Origin: Sialis fuliginosa
Taxonomy: Eukaryota > Arthropoda > Insecta > Megaloptera > Sialidae
Length of the DNA: 64,000 bases
Direction of reading: 5' to 3'
Assembly: GCA_961205875.1 (NCBI GenBank)
Contig: OY540821.1
Span: forward strand, 9,982,001-10,046,000
Each line of letters starts with the position of its first letter. The first letter of the stretch is position 1. Positions 1 through 11,545 of this stretch are shown here, piece after piece. The notes under the pieces were generated by a model. That model searched no databases and was not told the origin of the DNA. It worked only from the letters and a program-made list of their open reading frames with translations. The translations under genes and the position numbers were made by a program.

Positions 1-210
1 ATACTTTAAAATTCGACAAAAAAATTTTGGTCAAAAATCGACATTTTTTTAAGGTATACCCCTTTGAATTTTTTCGATTTTTCGCGAAATTTTTTTTTCC
101 GAGTTTTAAGGTATTATACATGTCATTATATAGATTTTGACACGCTGATTCCAAATCCGTCAACTAAAATCAATTTTGACCACGCATTAAAAAGTTAGGG
201 TCATTTTTCT

Positions 211-940
211 TCAAAATTTTGAAAAAATTAAAACTTTGAGAGGCTATATCTCGAGAACGGTTTGAGATACAGACCTGCGGTTTGAAACAAACAACTTTTC
301 ACGTCATTTTCTATACAATAAACATACCTTTAACGAAATCAAAAATTCGAAATTTTTTAGTGAAATTTCCTGCAGTGAACTTCAACTCGTCATACAAATA
401 TCGACTAAAAAACAAGAAAACAAGACGTAGAAGTATTATAGTTTTATAATTGAGCGTATAAATTAATATTAAATGCTATTTTTGATTTTTGGTTTAAATG
501 TTTGAGTTGCGCATAAAGATGAATATTCTAATAATATTTTTAAATTATTTATTAACTGAAAACACAGATTTGTATTAATTTACCCATAAAGTAAGGGAAG
601 CACTGCTTCCCCTGCTTCCATGGACGCTTCGCCACTGATGTACAATTCATAATATATATAGTATTTAACAATAATATATTTATTTGTTATATTTGCAGCT
701 CTTCGCGGCCCCCTTGTAGGAAGGCCACGGCTCCCTAGAGGGCCGCGGCCCACTACTTTAAGAAGCACTGCTCTATTACACTAACCACAAAATTTTGAAT
801 TTTATATTTCGTTAAAAGTATGTTACTTACATATATAGAAAAATATATGAAAAGTTGAAATTTTTAAACCGCATATCTGTATCTCAAACCGTTCTCGAAG
901 TATGACATCTTAAAGTTTTAATTATTTCAAAATTTTGAAA
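211..940. mobile_element. Long diverged inverted-repeat element
   Basis: Two arms of about 150 bp (211-362 and 785-940) are inverted copies. Both carry the core TCGAGAACGGTTTGAGATACAGA and the segment TTTAACGAAAT, with many substitutions between arms, so the element is old. The spacer of about 420 bp includes a GC-rich hAT-like end (see 590-770). No coding capacity. A non-autonomous foldback or MITE-like element is the simplest reading; the superfamily is unknown because no clear TSD was found. Confidence 0.6.
590..770 (-). mobile_element. hAT-like terminal fragment
   Basis: Read on the minus strand, the segment begins CAGTGCTTCTTAAAGTAGTGGGCCGCGGCC, which resembles hAT (Charlie-type) termini that start CAGTG and lead into a GC-rich subterminal region. 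A second GAAGCACTG end lies at 597-605. The block is far richer in G+C than its surroundings. The open frame on the minus strand here is a by-product of that composition. No matching opposite end was found, so this is a fragment, possibly two end copies 165 bp apart. Confidence 0.4.
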
Positions 941-1628
941 AAAAATTCATGAATAAAATATGTTATTACGAAAGGTTGAAAACATAAATTAGATACCCCG
1001 CACAAAGATTTCATTTCGTACAAATCCTATAAATAAAAACATTGAATACATAATACATATATAACTTGGCACACATTTATTTATATGTACACAGAAAAAA
1101 ACTAGTACATGATTACTTATTTAAAAACAATGTTTAACAAATAGTAATTAGCATAATAATCCCGCACATCGACTAGTATTCGTTTGATAAATTAAACTCA
1201 ACAACTGTTGAAACGAGATGGTATACAGCAGTTTGTATAATTTTTCATTTTATTTTAATGCCGTACTCTGGTTTTATAATTTTACATTACACTTTGTATT
1301 CTTATTTTGTACTTTTGAATAATATTTATTACTGCAATATTAAAAACAAAACACATACACGTTCAGCTTAAACTCAGAATCCCTGAACTATTTAATCGCT
1401 AAATCTTGATACATTGCAGTCAAATTTCACTAACTAGGGGGGGACGCTAGTGTATTGTACAAAAGTACATAACAGATTTTGAAACATAAAATTTGTTTAA
1501 GGGACCACTCAACATAAGATTATCGAATTTTATTTTTTTAAATCATGAAAATCAGCAATTTTCATGCCAGTTTAATGAAGAATTAAAAAAAATTAAGACA
1601 AATGCAGGCTATACTTGCATGAAAATTA
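941..1628. other. AT-rich sequence, no gene seen
   Basis: No protein-like frame, RNA gene or paired inverted repeat was found. A short run of eight G's lies near 1437-1444, followed by ACGCTAGTG. It may be a hAT-like end but has no partner. Confidence 0.5.
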
Positions 1629-2060
1629 GTGTTCCGTGCTATCAGGCCCCCCCAATAAAATTTTGAAAAATTTTAAAAATGTGGAAATACTTTTTCTCTA
1701 AAACTCTATAAATGTTTCAGCAGTTATAAGAAAATAAACAGTTAAATTGATCGCACTTGAATTTTTCAATCCTATTCTCAATGTTCATGATTTTTTCAGA
1801 GATCCTTTTAGTAATAAGGGTGGGTGACAACAATTTTTAAAAAATGCATAAAAAATACATCATATATATGCTTCAATAAATCTTTCATTTGACAACTTAC
1901 AGCCCTACATGATTACCCCCTGAAATTATTTCAAGTATCAAAAATCAACTTTTCATACTATAATTAATTGGACTACCATTACGTCGAATAGTTTCAGAGA
2001 AAATTGCCTGTGATAGACAGACGGACGGACACTGCAGTCATTCCGTTTGGCACGGAACAC
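1629..2060. mobile_element. TA-flanked MITE, TIR GTGTTCCGTGC (family M relative)
   Basis: Ends GTGTTCCGTGC and GCACGGAACAC are perfect inverted repeats, each flanked by TA, as expected for Tc1/mariner-type insertion. Inside the right end is the run GACAGACGGACGGAC, typical of the insect GTTCCGTA repeat group also present at 52195-52434 and 53369-53828. Non-coding; 432 bp. Confidence 0.65.
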
Positions 2061-4924
2061 TAAAAACTAATTTAAAATGTTTTATATCTTTTATAAAATA
2101 CTGATTGGCTTCAGATGAGCAGATTCAAAAGTTTTAATATCCCTAATAATCACAAGCGACGCTCTTAAATAAAACACCAAACATATATTGGGGTGAATGT
2201 TTCAACTTTCATACATTTAAGTTAATGCATTTTTCATTTCAGTTCGTGGAGATTTTTTTGCATTGTACAACATGAAAATCTTATAATAAAAGTTAGGTTA
2301 ACTTTTTTGAGGTAATGTTTTTGTTTGTTTCAATGCTTTGTGCTCTCGGAAAGTTTTCATTGAAAATTGCATAAAATTGTAACTTGTGCTACTGTAAGTG
2401 TAGACAATGAACTTTATTCAAAAATAACTTTCAAAATATGGTTTGCACGAACTTTTCTGTACACAAAAACATCTCACTTGTCTTATATAAGTGACTCGGA
2501 AGTCTCTGAACATACTGCATTATATTTAAATTTTGTTTACAAATATATTTTACATGAACATTTTATTTTTGTTAAATTTTTATACAGTTTAAGATTTTTT
2601 TGTTAAAATATCAAAACTTTTGATCAAATACCACCCCAAATCCCTATCCCTTCATTTATATAACGTAAGCATTCACTAACAAGAGATTTTTTGAAATGCA
2701 TTCTTTTAGAGAGGGGGGAAAGTGTTGAACTTTTATTTTAATTTAAATATGTTTATTTGCATAATTGTGTGACTTTCAGGTAAATAATTCTTCTATTAAA
2801 ATAAAAATAACTCCTGATATGATTAGCCCATTAGCACCCTCCCCCAATAAAATCTATTTCAACATTATTTAAATATTATTTAGGTACAATTTATTACAAG
2901 GAAGTTTTATTACAACTGCCGTTTTCCGGAAAATTAGTCTAAAATTATACCACACCTCTAAGATCGCAACGAAATAAGGTCTAATGGGACTTTTTTTGAT
3001 AATTAATTACAGTTAAAATAAGAGTCTCAAAAATCAACCGTTAGGGGGTGAAACACTCTTATAATGGGTAAAAACTCTGTAAAACGAAACAATTAAAAAA
3101 TAAATTCAATGATCACAAATAGGTTTAATATTCAGTAAGTTATTAATACATTGCTAATTGAATTTAAACGTATTATTATTATTATTAAGAGGTGATTTAT
3201 AAATTTATTATAATATCTCACACCTCTTGGTTAGCATTATTAATTTATAAACAATCATTTCTGTTGATAATCAGACGTTATCATGGTGTAAAAAAGTTCT
3301 TATGTTAGTTAAAAAATTAGTTGATACTTCATTTCTAGGTATAATGTATTTTTTATAACCAATAATATTCCGAACAAAATAAATATAATAACGATTAACT
3401 TAGAGAGAAGCATGTAATAAAAATAATGTGTATTTAATTATTTAGGTATATTACACAGAATCAGGTAGTGCATAATTTACTTTTAAAGAAGTAAATACAA
3501 CGTTTATAAGAAAATTTCCGTTTTAATTTATTCTGAAACCCCGGTTGGAGGAGGGGAGGGGGGATTTAATGAGAAGTAATGTAAGAAATATCGATTACTT
3601 TACATCTACCTTGTTAAAATAAGATTATTTTTGTTATAGACTTCATCTACCCTAATCGCTGTGGGCAAGTATATTAACTTTCTTCGATCTGAAGAATTTC
3701 TGAAGAACATTTTTTCTCTGTTATCTTTTTTGTAATATAATTTATTGGTACTGTTCTTTTTGGGATTCTTTTATTTTAATTATATATTTTTTTCCTTTCA
3801 TGTCCGTACAAATGGAACTAATTGAACCCTATTCCAGTAATATTGAACCCTGATTTTTTTTTATACTAAATACCAATTAAAACGAAACCAGATTTTAAAA
3901 TTAATCTAAGCCTTTTATGTTCTTGCAATAGCAAAAAAGATATTCTTTATATTTTTAACGAGTTCAGCTGCAAATTTAACGAAAATAGCTTCAAGGAAAA
4001 TACAAATTAAAAATCGATAGAATATAATATGGGGTTTAAACATTTAAAGTCTCAAATCAATATCAAATAGATATTTCTATCATAATCTCGAATTCGAAAA
4101 ACTAGTTTAACAATAATTTTACTACAGGAAGTTAAGCTGTCATTTTCAAATGGATGTTGTTATTGAAAAAATAAAAATATAAATGGCTTTGAAAAGAAGA
4201 AAATTTACAATTTTTAATAGGTATAAACAAAATTTAATTAAAGTTTCTACATCAATTTATTTTATTGATAAAAAATATGCTAAAATTCGATAATTCTGTA
4301 ATTTTTTTAGTGTGATTTCATTTTTAACTTTATGTTTTCCGTATTTAATACGAGCCCCCTTATAAGAACTGTCATACACTTTTCTTCATCAAAAGAAGCA
4401 CTTTTCGAGAGTAAAAGTCAGATTATGATTTTGACGCGCACGTACTTGCTTCTACCTTAGCCCAAATAAAATTGTAGACTCTCCTCTTTTCAACACAATT
4501 TTTGTTTTTTCAATGACAGCATCAATTTGAAAAAAATACAGCTGATAAGTTTCAACACCTTCCCATGGGGCACTCTATATATGTTAGAAATATCGTTTTT
4601 AACGTAAGAATCTATACTTTTTATGTAGTCAATGTAGTATACAAACGAATTCGACTTCCCTACATGCATTTAAAGTGAATATTTGATATTTTTATGTCGG
4701 TCGTTCATTGCTATCTAGTTTTACATTACTTTCGACACAAACCAGTTCAATTTCAATAAAAATTACGAATAGAATTCAGTATTACTTCATCGACAAAGCG
4801 ACATGGTGGTTGTGGGGTATCGTGGTGTAGGAGAGGTAGGGGGGGGAGGGGTCGTTATAGCGCGCGGGGCGCGAGGTACGTTCTTTGCATGTATCTGTCT
4901 TGCTCAGATACCGGAGATTGAGTG
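2061..4924. other. Long AT-rich stretch, no gene seen; possible 3' UTR at its right end
   Basis: No convincing coding frame or TIR pair. The short plus-strand frame at 2367-2606 has AT-driven composition. If the exon at 4925-5107 is real, its minus-strand 3' UTR runs leftwards here. The nearest minus-strand AATAAA-type signals are two overlapping ones at 4256-4266, about 660 bp beyond the stop. A G-rich tract (AGGGGGGGGAGGGG) lies at about 4838-4851. Confidence 0.4.
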
Positions 4925-5107
4925 TCATTGGTGCATGATTAATTCACACCATGAAGTAAGCTGTCTATGGCTGTCTGCTAACATCCGTTCCATGAATACA
5001 TAATCCGGTAATTGATGGCTAACTTCAACTTGGAATAAATTGTTTCCATTTACGTAAACAGGGTGATACATACTCAACGCGTTTTTGTGGGTCCAGGACA
5101 TGGGTGT
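4925..5107 (-). CDS. Candidate last coding exon of an unidentified gene
   Basis: On the minus strand, an intron-like end (eight T's, then CTGTTTTACCCCATACTACAG) is followed by a 61-codon open frame that starts in phase 0 (CAG|ACA CCC ATG) and ends at a TGA at 4925-4927. The 60 residues start TPMSWTHKNALS, end RQLTSWCELIMHQ, and include several Trp, Cys, His and Met residues; this is unlike the Lys/Asn/Ile/Phe-rich translation of AT-rich DNA around it. Base composition is richer in G+C than the flanks. I do not recognise the protein. The plus-strand frame across 4803-5003 is probably a shadow. Upstream exons would lie at higher coordinates and none was found nearby. A decayed transposon frame is the main alternative. 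Confidence 0.45.
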   Translation of the reverse strand, partial: TPMSWTHKNALSMYHPVYVNGNNLFQVEVSHQLPDYVFMERMLADSHRQLTSWCELIMHQ

Positions 5108-6137
5108 CTGTAGTATGGGGTAAAACAGAAAAAAAACTTTCATTCATTTTTATATTATTCATCAAAATCAGTATAAAATTTAAAGAAGAAGATAAATTAA
5201 ATAAAACGAAAGTGGGGATCGACCCTAAGTGTTTTGATTTGAACATAATATAAATTTTTTGTCCATGATATATCCTTAATAATAAAATAAATATAAAATT
5301 GAAAAGCTTATCTATTAATCTAGGGAATAACGAGTTAACTTTTTAATTTGTTATTTTTTTTTCATTATTTCTTATGATTTATACGAAGCATAAAAACAAG
5401 TGAATATTTACAATTTTTTATTAATATGTAAAAAAAACTTTAATAAAAAAATTTTAAATGTCATTGCGTAGAGAATACATTCTTATATATATACTGTCAT
5501 TTTTGTTTCAATTCAATAAATTAATATTTACAAGCGAAATCGTGGAAATACAAAATTTAACTTTCGTTTTTGTTTTTTTATAATTTTAAAGCTGGTTAAT
5601 TTTTTTGATTTGTATTTTTATCACTTAGTTCTAATCGAGATCTATAATTTTGCTGGTCTGAGTGTTAAGATATACTCATTATAAATTTACGCTAGCGCAC
5701 AAACTGATCTCAGTGCGTTACATTAAGTTTCTGAAATGTCCACCCAGTATCTGGCGTAAAACACTAGACGTTATTCACGTCAAAAGTTAATTTACCATAA
5801 AATCTATTTGATCTAGTGCAGACTCTTTATAATAAACAGTGTGAAACAAGAACCAAAGGTTTTAATAGAAGAGCAATAAAATATACGCATGAATGACAAC
5901 ACTATTAATTAAATTTTAAAAAAAAATTGATATAAAATAAAACTAGTTATAATAAATATATAATATTAATTTGATTCCGAGAACGTATTTCAAAGAATTC
6001 TATTTTAATTAAAAAATCACAAAGCAAGCTTAATTCTACGTCTGACTGTATTAAAAATAAGACGTTTCTTTTGAAAAACGAGTTTAATATCATCTAACAA
6101 AGTTTATTGTTAAGTGAATATATGTATATCCACGCCA
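5108..6137. other. AT-rich sequence, possible intron
   Basis: Nothing recognisable beyond the polypyrimidine tract immediately upstream (minus strand) of the candidate exon. A second open minus frame at 5025-5246 overlaps the candidate exon in another phase; it has no better support. Confidence 0.4.
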
Positions 6138-6187
6138 TGTTGGCGTTAAAAAGAGTTACTTTAGTCTATGCACGTTGTAATGTTATA

Positions 6188-6205
6188 TTAGGTTAGGTTA
6201 GGTTA
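6188..6205 (+). repeat. Short TTAGG telomere-like run
   Basis: Three TTAGG units plus TTA. TTAGG is the standard insect telomere repeat; short interstitial runs are common in insect genomes. A degenerate second run lies at 7152-7170 inside the mariner-like element. Confidence 0.6.
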
Positions 6206-6242
6206 TTATGTTATTAGTAGACAAAATTACATAAGAGTTTGT

Positions 6243-6278
6243 ATAAAAGGCACAAGAAAATGAAATAGAAGTCAGTCG
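6243..6278 (+). promoter_or_regulatory. TATA box plus TCAGT initiator
   Basis: TATAAAA at 6243-6249 is followed by the arthropod initiator motif TCAGTC at 6272-6277. The distance from the first T of TATA to the initiator A is about 31 bp, the expected RNA polymerase II spacing. This could start a small transcript or be the promoter inside a solo LTR. Confidence 0.45.
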
Positions 6279-6545
6279 AATCTAAGGTGTCTTGGAGTGA
6301 GTATTAATTATTATTCTAAAGTTGAATAACAAAAATTTAATAAACTTGCCAATCGACAGCACTGTATAGACAAGCTGCGGCCAAGGCATCTTGGAGTCGC
6401 CGAAATTAAGTACAAATTGCTGTAATAATTGTAAAACTAATATTTATTAAATAGTTGTAAGTTAGTATAGCCAAGAATCAAGGTATGTTCATTATTATTA
6501 TTATTCTTGTTATTATTTTGTAATAAAGTCTGTAAAAAAAAACTA
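6272..6545 (+). ncRNA. Possible short transcript or solo-LTR R/U5 region
   Basis: Downstream of the core promoter come AATAAA near 6338 and TAATAAAG near 6521, the latter followed within about 5 bp by ten A's. An imperfect direct repeat (AAGGTGTCTTGGAGTG near 6283 and AAGGCATCTTGGAGTC near 6384) lies within. There is no long frame. The arrangement fits either a short non-coding Pol II unit or an LTR. The segment beginning TGTTGGCG at 6138 would be a plausible LTR start, but no matching TSD or second LTR was seen. Confidence 0.25.
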
Positions 6546-6687
6546 TTTGATGCTTCTATCCTGCGGTCTCTAATTACCGATTTGATAAAAAAAATAAAAG
6601 TTAGACATTTTAATATCGTTACAACGTCATCCAAAAACAACGGAAAAATCTACGTTTGTTCTAACAAAACTACTGTTATTTCATATA

Positions 6688-7293
6688 CAGGGTGTCTCGT
6701 AAACATATCGACAAACTTTCAGAAGTTGTCGAGGAAATTAAAATAATCGATTTTTGTTAATAAAATGAACCGTTTTAGCAGTATAACAAAATAAAGGACC
6801 CCGCAAAAAAGCAATGAGTTTTTCATTTTTGTAGAATTTTTTTGTGAAAAATATAGGTCAAATTATGTTGATCAAAAGTAGTAAAAGGCGCTACACATAA
6901 AAAACCATAATTACTGCTCCAAGGGGCATCGAAAAATTTTATGTTTAATACATGATTTTTTGTTTATATTTATATTTATTTTTATCTCCTTACAGAATTA
7001 ACTTTTTGAAAAATTTGCAAAGAATAGAAAGTGCTTCGAATGAAATACAAAGAAGTTTTTAGAACATTTGGTGACATTTTTTAGTTTTTTTTTATTAATT
7101 TTTTTAATAAAATTAATAAATGTATAATTAATAATGCAATAAAAAAACTGGTTAGGTTAGATTAGGTTAGTTCTAAAACTTTTTATTATTTGCAAAATTT
7201 TCTAAAAGATGATCTTTTAGGAGATAAACAAAAAATATACATAAATATAGAATGTTGAAGAAAGTTTATCCGATATGTTTACGGGACATCCTG
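6688..7293. mobile_element. Mariner-like MITE, TIR CAGGGTGTC (family Y)
   Basis: The left end CAGGGTGTCTCGTAAACATATC pairs with the right end GATATGTTTACGGGACATCCTG over about 35 bp, continuing to GACAAACTTTC / GAAAGTTTATC. TA lies immediately outside both ends, as in Tc1/mariner insertions. The 606-bp interior is AT-rich and non-coding and includes a degenerate TTAGG run. Lone right-type ends (ACGGGACACCTGTA) recur at 34966-34977 and 62708-62719, and left-type ends at 38998 and 47426. Confidence 0.75.
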
Positions 7294-8262
7294 TATATGA
7301 ACACGCGGTTTTAACTTTTCTAAACGTAGTATTACAATTTTAATACCTCAATGCTTATAATATATTTATATAGGTTAACCTTAATACCGCTGACAGAGGT
7401 GGAATTAGACATTTAGGGGCCCCTGACGTTAAATATATACCCCCCCCCCTCTAACATCCCATACACTTCATTAATTTATATTAAATAAAAAACTTAGGAA
7501 GAAAGAAAAAGTTAAATTTTGTACAAAACATGATTAAGGAGGGGCGAAATTAATTACTGTTTGGAACCATCTGTAAATACCCTTTTTGAGTTGAAATTAA
7601 AAAAAATCTGAATTCGATGCGTGGCCCCAATGTCAAAGGATTAAATACTGGAAAATTTAAAAATAGTTGCTATATACAAGCCGTAACTTGTACCCATAAT
7701 CCAATGATGAGTTCCTTTAAAGAAAGACACATATATTTGATGAAACATGGTAATTGTGTGAAGTAGGCCTTAAATGCAAAATATGAGGTCGTGTGAAACG
7801 GAGTGTAAAAACATGTGGTTGAAAAAGGACGACATACACAATACCCGGAATAACATGCCCGTAGTTTAATTTCCCGGAATTGTTCCGATTTATTTTTGTT
7901 ATTATTTTTTAAACACAGTGCTTCACTGTACCAGCTTATTAGTGTTTTTTTCTTCAGTTTGTCACATGTTTGCATTTAAAAAAATTAAAATTTACAATGC
8001 ATCGTTTTCGAAATTAAAATTCTCTAGTGGAATTTTTTAAATTATATTCAGTTGCATACAATAGAAAATCATTGTAAACTAGTTGTTAACAAGCCAAAAT
8101 GGTTCATTCCATAAGAAATATTTAACTGGAGATAAAAAACTTTTTTAATTTTTTAATACCCCAAAGTTACGTCGCCTTCATTTCAGATGCAAGCCGTTAC
8201 TCGAAAAAAACATTGTTATTTTATATTTTGGAAGCAGATTTTGACGCTAAGAATACAAAACT
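7294..8262. other. AT-rich stretch with a G+C-richer patch, no gene called
   Basis: A ten-C run sits at 7440-7449. The patch at 7680-7900 has a 101-codon minus frame with no recognisable motif; the plus strand shows a stop-interrupted frame. It may be decayed coding material from a transposon, but nothing identifies it. Confidence 0.3.
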
Positions 8263-8490
8263 TACCCTGGGTTGCATAAAGCAAAATTAACCACGTTGTT
8301 TTCAAACCATGATTAATGTTAATTCTAAACTTAATTTCGATTTTAAAATGAACAATTCACTAAATATGATCATTTTTTACCTTATACAATTTATCATAAA
8401 TGTGATTGTTTTTTAGAATTAACGTAATAATGATTTTAAAACAACTGATTAACTAATCGTGATTAATTTTGCTTTATGCAACCCGAGGTT
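8263..8490. mobile_element. MITE with about 30-bp TIRs (GGGTTGCATAAAGCAAAATTAA)
   Basis: GGGTTGCATAAAGCAAAATTAACCACG at the left pairs with CGTGATTAATTTTGCTTTATGCAACCC at the right with one mismatch. The interior is AT-rich and itself partly symmetrical. No clear TSD, so the superfamily is open. About 228 bp. Confidence 0.7.
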
Positions 8491-10425
8491 AGAGTCAATA
8501 AATTTTTTTTTCAACTTGAAAAAACGCCTCGAATTAAGATATGTTACAAATAAAAATTTATTTATTTTCCACGTAAAATCAGATCCTTTAAACAAAAATA
8601 TAATTTTATTTATTTTATCCTTTCAAACAGAGTAACTTTTGTATGTAAGCAACTTAATTTTTTTAATACAAATACAAATTTTAAACGTCTTCTTTTGAAA
8701 ACCCGGAACATAATATTTTATTAAATACCCCATAAAATAAACACCCTCAATACCCACCTCAATTCAACATTGTAAAAAGTTTATCATTGTTCTATCAATG
8801 AAATATATTTTTCATTCAAAAATATTTCCAGCCTGTGGTTTCATAAACAAAAAATTAATATGCCATAGTAAATTGATTACAATATAATAAATATTATTTT
8901 AATAGACGCGATGAAAAATAATTTATAGCATATTTATCCTTAATGGGATACATTTTTCTTTTGATATAATATGATTTTATATGTAAATTACACTCTAAAA
9001 TAACTTCATAATTCAATTTTATTTTTTCATAGTTTAATATGACAAATTTTTAAAATATCATCACCAAAAAGGATATCCGTAGCTATTAAACCAGTAAATA
9101 GAAAGTGATATCATGTTTTATTTATAGAAAGTACAGATATATCTATGAATTAATAGATAATAAATTATATTTAATAGCTTAAAAACAAGTATTATGTACA
9201 ATACGAAACATTAATTTATTCTAGAGAATTACAGTGGAACATAGATTTTTTATAGTATGTATGTATACATTTGTAAAACTATAATACTAGAATTCTCAGA
9301 CAATAATTACCTACAGTTTATCTTAACCAATCAGAACCTATCCTAATCTCCCCGCTCCCCTATACCTCGGGGCCTAATTGCCTATTTGTATGGTAACTAA
9401 CAATAGATACTTAAAAATATTTAAAATAAAATGTTATAATTACTCGTAAAATATAAAAAAAGATATAAAAAATTAAGAGAGGATTTAAAGTTACTAACGT
9501 CGTTTTATTCTTGAATATATAACAAGGAAGGAGGGGGGGAGCTAACAGGGCTTTGGTTTGAGAGTTCGGCGTGGCGAGTCGATCGGAAAGCCTTTTTAGG
9601 TTGTCTGTCTTTCTCGGTAACAGTTTAAAGTGAACTATAGTTACCTATCGTACGTGAAACTAAACAGTTTCCAAAGAGAGTAATCCCAGTAAATTTAGAT
9701 ACAAATGAATATTTTTTAATACTTTAAATAACTTATTCAAAAAAAGAATCTAGAAATGAAATAATTTGGAGCCCCATCTAAAACAACAAGTTATTTTCGA
9801 GAGATCCTTTTTTGTTTTGAAGTTTCTCTAACAAAAAAAATGCATTTAAAAAAATCCTTTATCTATACACAGATAGGTAGTGTCCATCTGTACCCCCCCC
9901 CCCCCCCTACACTGTATAATGCGCTATGAAATGTTGTTAGCAAAATAATGAAAGAAACTGTAAAAATTGAAGTTATCCTGTAGAATGTAAGATGTAGAAA
10001 ATAAGAAATAGGATACACAACTAAAAAAAAACATAATATATTATACGACGTATAACATTATAGAAGTAATTCTTCAATTACAACAGGAAGTGGAATAATA
10101 TCCGTGTTGTTGGCCGCATTCCAAAACTATTGCAACAATAATAATTAGTCAAGTTTTATAATTGCATCATCGTATACTAAAAACACAACCTCGAGAATGA
10201 GGGACAAAAAGCCCCGTTGTTTTTCAAGAAAAATGATAAACTTTTACCCGGTGTACACAAAAGTTTTTCGTGATGAAATGAAAATGTTTCTGTTGAAATA
10301 TAGTAGGTAGATGCTTCTTCGTGATTTTATATTTATTCCACTCTCGGCACAAATTTTTATGGGTTTTTTAAAGTTTTTCAATGGACTCTGTTTGTCTTTC
10401 TAGCGCCAACTTGGCTGTTTGTACA
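8491..10425. other. AT-rich sequence with a GC-richer patch and a C15 run
   Basis: Nothing gene-like is certain. The patch at 9530-9690 (AGTTCGGCGTGGCGAGTCG near its centre) is clearly richer in G+C and could be a transposon end or a non-coding first exon, but has no supporting signals. A run of 15 C's lies at 9893-9907. Confidence 0.35.
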
Positions 10426-10866
10426 GTATCAAGACAGCGGTGAGTCTCTCTACGTAGGTGTGTGTGTGTGTCGGCAGTACCGTAACCAGGGCGTCGGGTT
10501 ATAAAGGGCGTCGCTCGAATTACATCAATTATACTATAAGTCTTCGCATATTAGTTTCAAGTTAAGTGTATTTACCTAGATGAAAAAATTTCAAGGAAGT
10601 TGGATTCTTCTATTTAATTAAATTTTTATAAATGGACTGTGTTAGTATCAAGACAGCGGTGTGTCTCTCTACGTAGGTGTGTGTGTGTGTGTCGGCAGTA
10701 CCGTAACTAGGGCGTCGGGTTATAAAGGGCGCCACTCGAATTACATCAATTATACTATATGTCTTCGCATATTAGTTTCAAATTAATTACATTTACCTAT
10801 ATGAAAAAAATTCAAGGGAGTTGGATTTTTCTATTTAATTAATTTTTTATAAATGGACTGTGTTAT
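10426..10866 (+). repeat. Tandem duplication, about 219-bp unit, two copies
   Basis: Two head-to-tail copies start GTATCAAGACAGCGGTG at 10426 and 10645 and each end AAATGGACTGTGTTA. They differ by scattered substitutions and by the length of a (TG)n tract. Each unit contains CGGCAGTACCGTAAC(C/T)AGGGCG, which resembles a hAT-type terminus placed next to the TG microsatellite, so the duplicated DNA is probably itself transposon-derived. Confidence 0.8.
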
Positions 10867-11545
10867 GCACTAACTGATGTATCAAAGCAACCCACTGAAT
10901 CCATTCATATTTAGTATTCATTTTTGTCTCAGAAGAAAATCATCATGTTTACAACAGGAAATGGATGTTTTATAGTATTTTGTACTTTTGTCAATTTTTG
11001 AAATTTTCAAATTATTTTTTAAACGGTGCGAATTAGAAAAAGTTTTAGATAAATATTGTAGTATCTATAATTTACAACATGGGCTGAAAAATCTTTAGCC
11101 TGATATACAGATGGCAACATAAATAAAATAATCCTTATGCTTCCCATAGAGTACCAACCTTAACTAGAATACTGTCAAAATTTCATGACATTTCTTTTAT
11201 TATTTAGCTAAAAATATATATACAGCGTATAAGAAAGTCCCGTAGCACCCACGGTATCTTTTTCTATTAGTTTTATAATATTTGTAAATGGACACGATTA
11301 TCCACTTATTACAGTTCTGTTTAAATAAATGTATGTATGAGAGAGAGAACGATATAGGTAGTATTCGATAGTTGTAATATTTGTTTTTCTCGCATGACCA
11401 ACTACTCTATAAATTTCATTGATCCTCGCCAGAGACACAACGCTCCTAGATCTATCAGGTTAGTTGTGTCGATCACGACTTTTGAGGTATATAACCCATT
11501 AGAGAATATACAATTTGGACACGCGTTTGTATGTGTGTGTGTGTG
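10867..11545. other. AT-rich sequence, no gene seen
   Basis: No gene or paired repeat recognised. It ends in the (TG)n microsatellite at 11532-11545 that is split by the next element. Confidence 0.4.

Noticed and set aside
7670..7975. 101-codon minus-strand open frame
   Set aside because: No recognisable domain, no splice signals, and Ser/Cys/Phe-rich composition. The plus strand shows a stop-broken frame. Not enough to call a gene.
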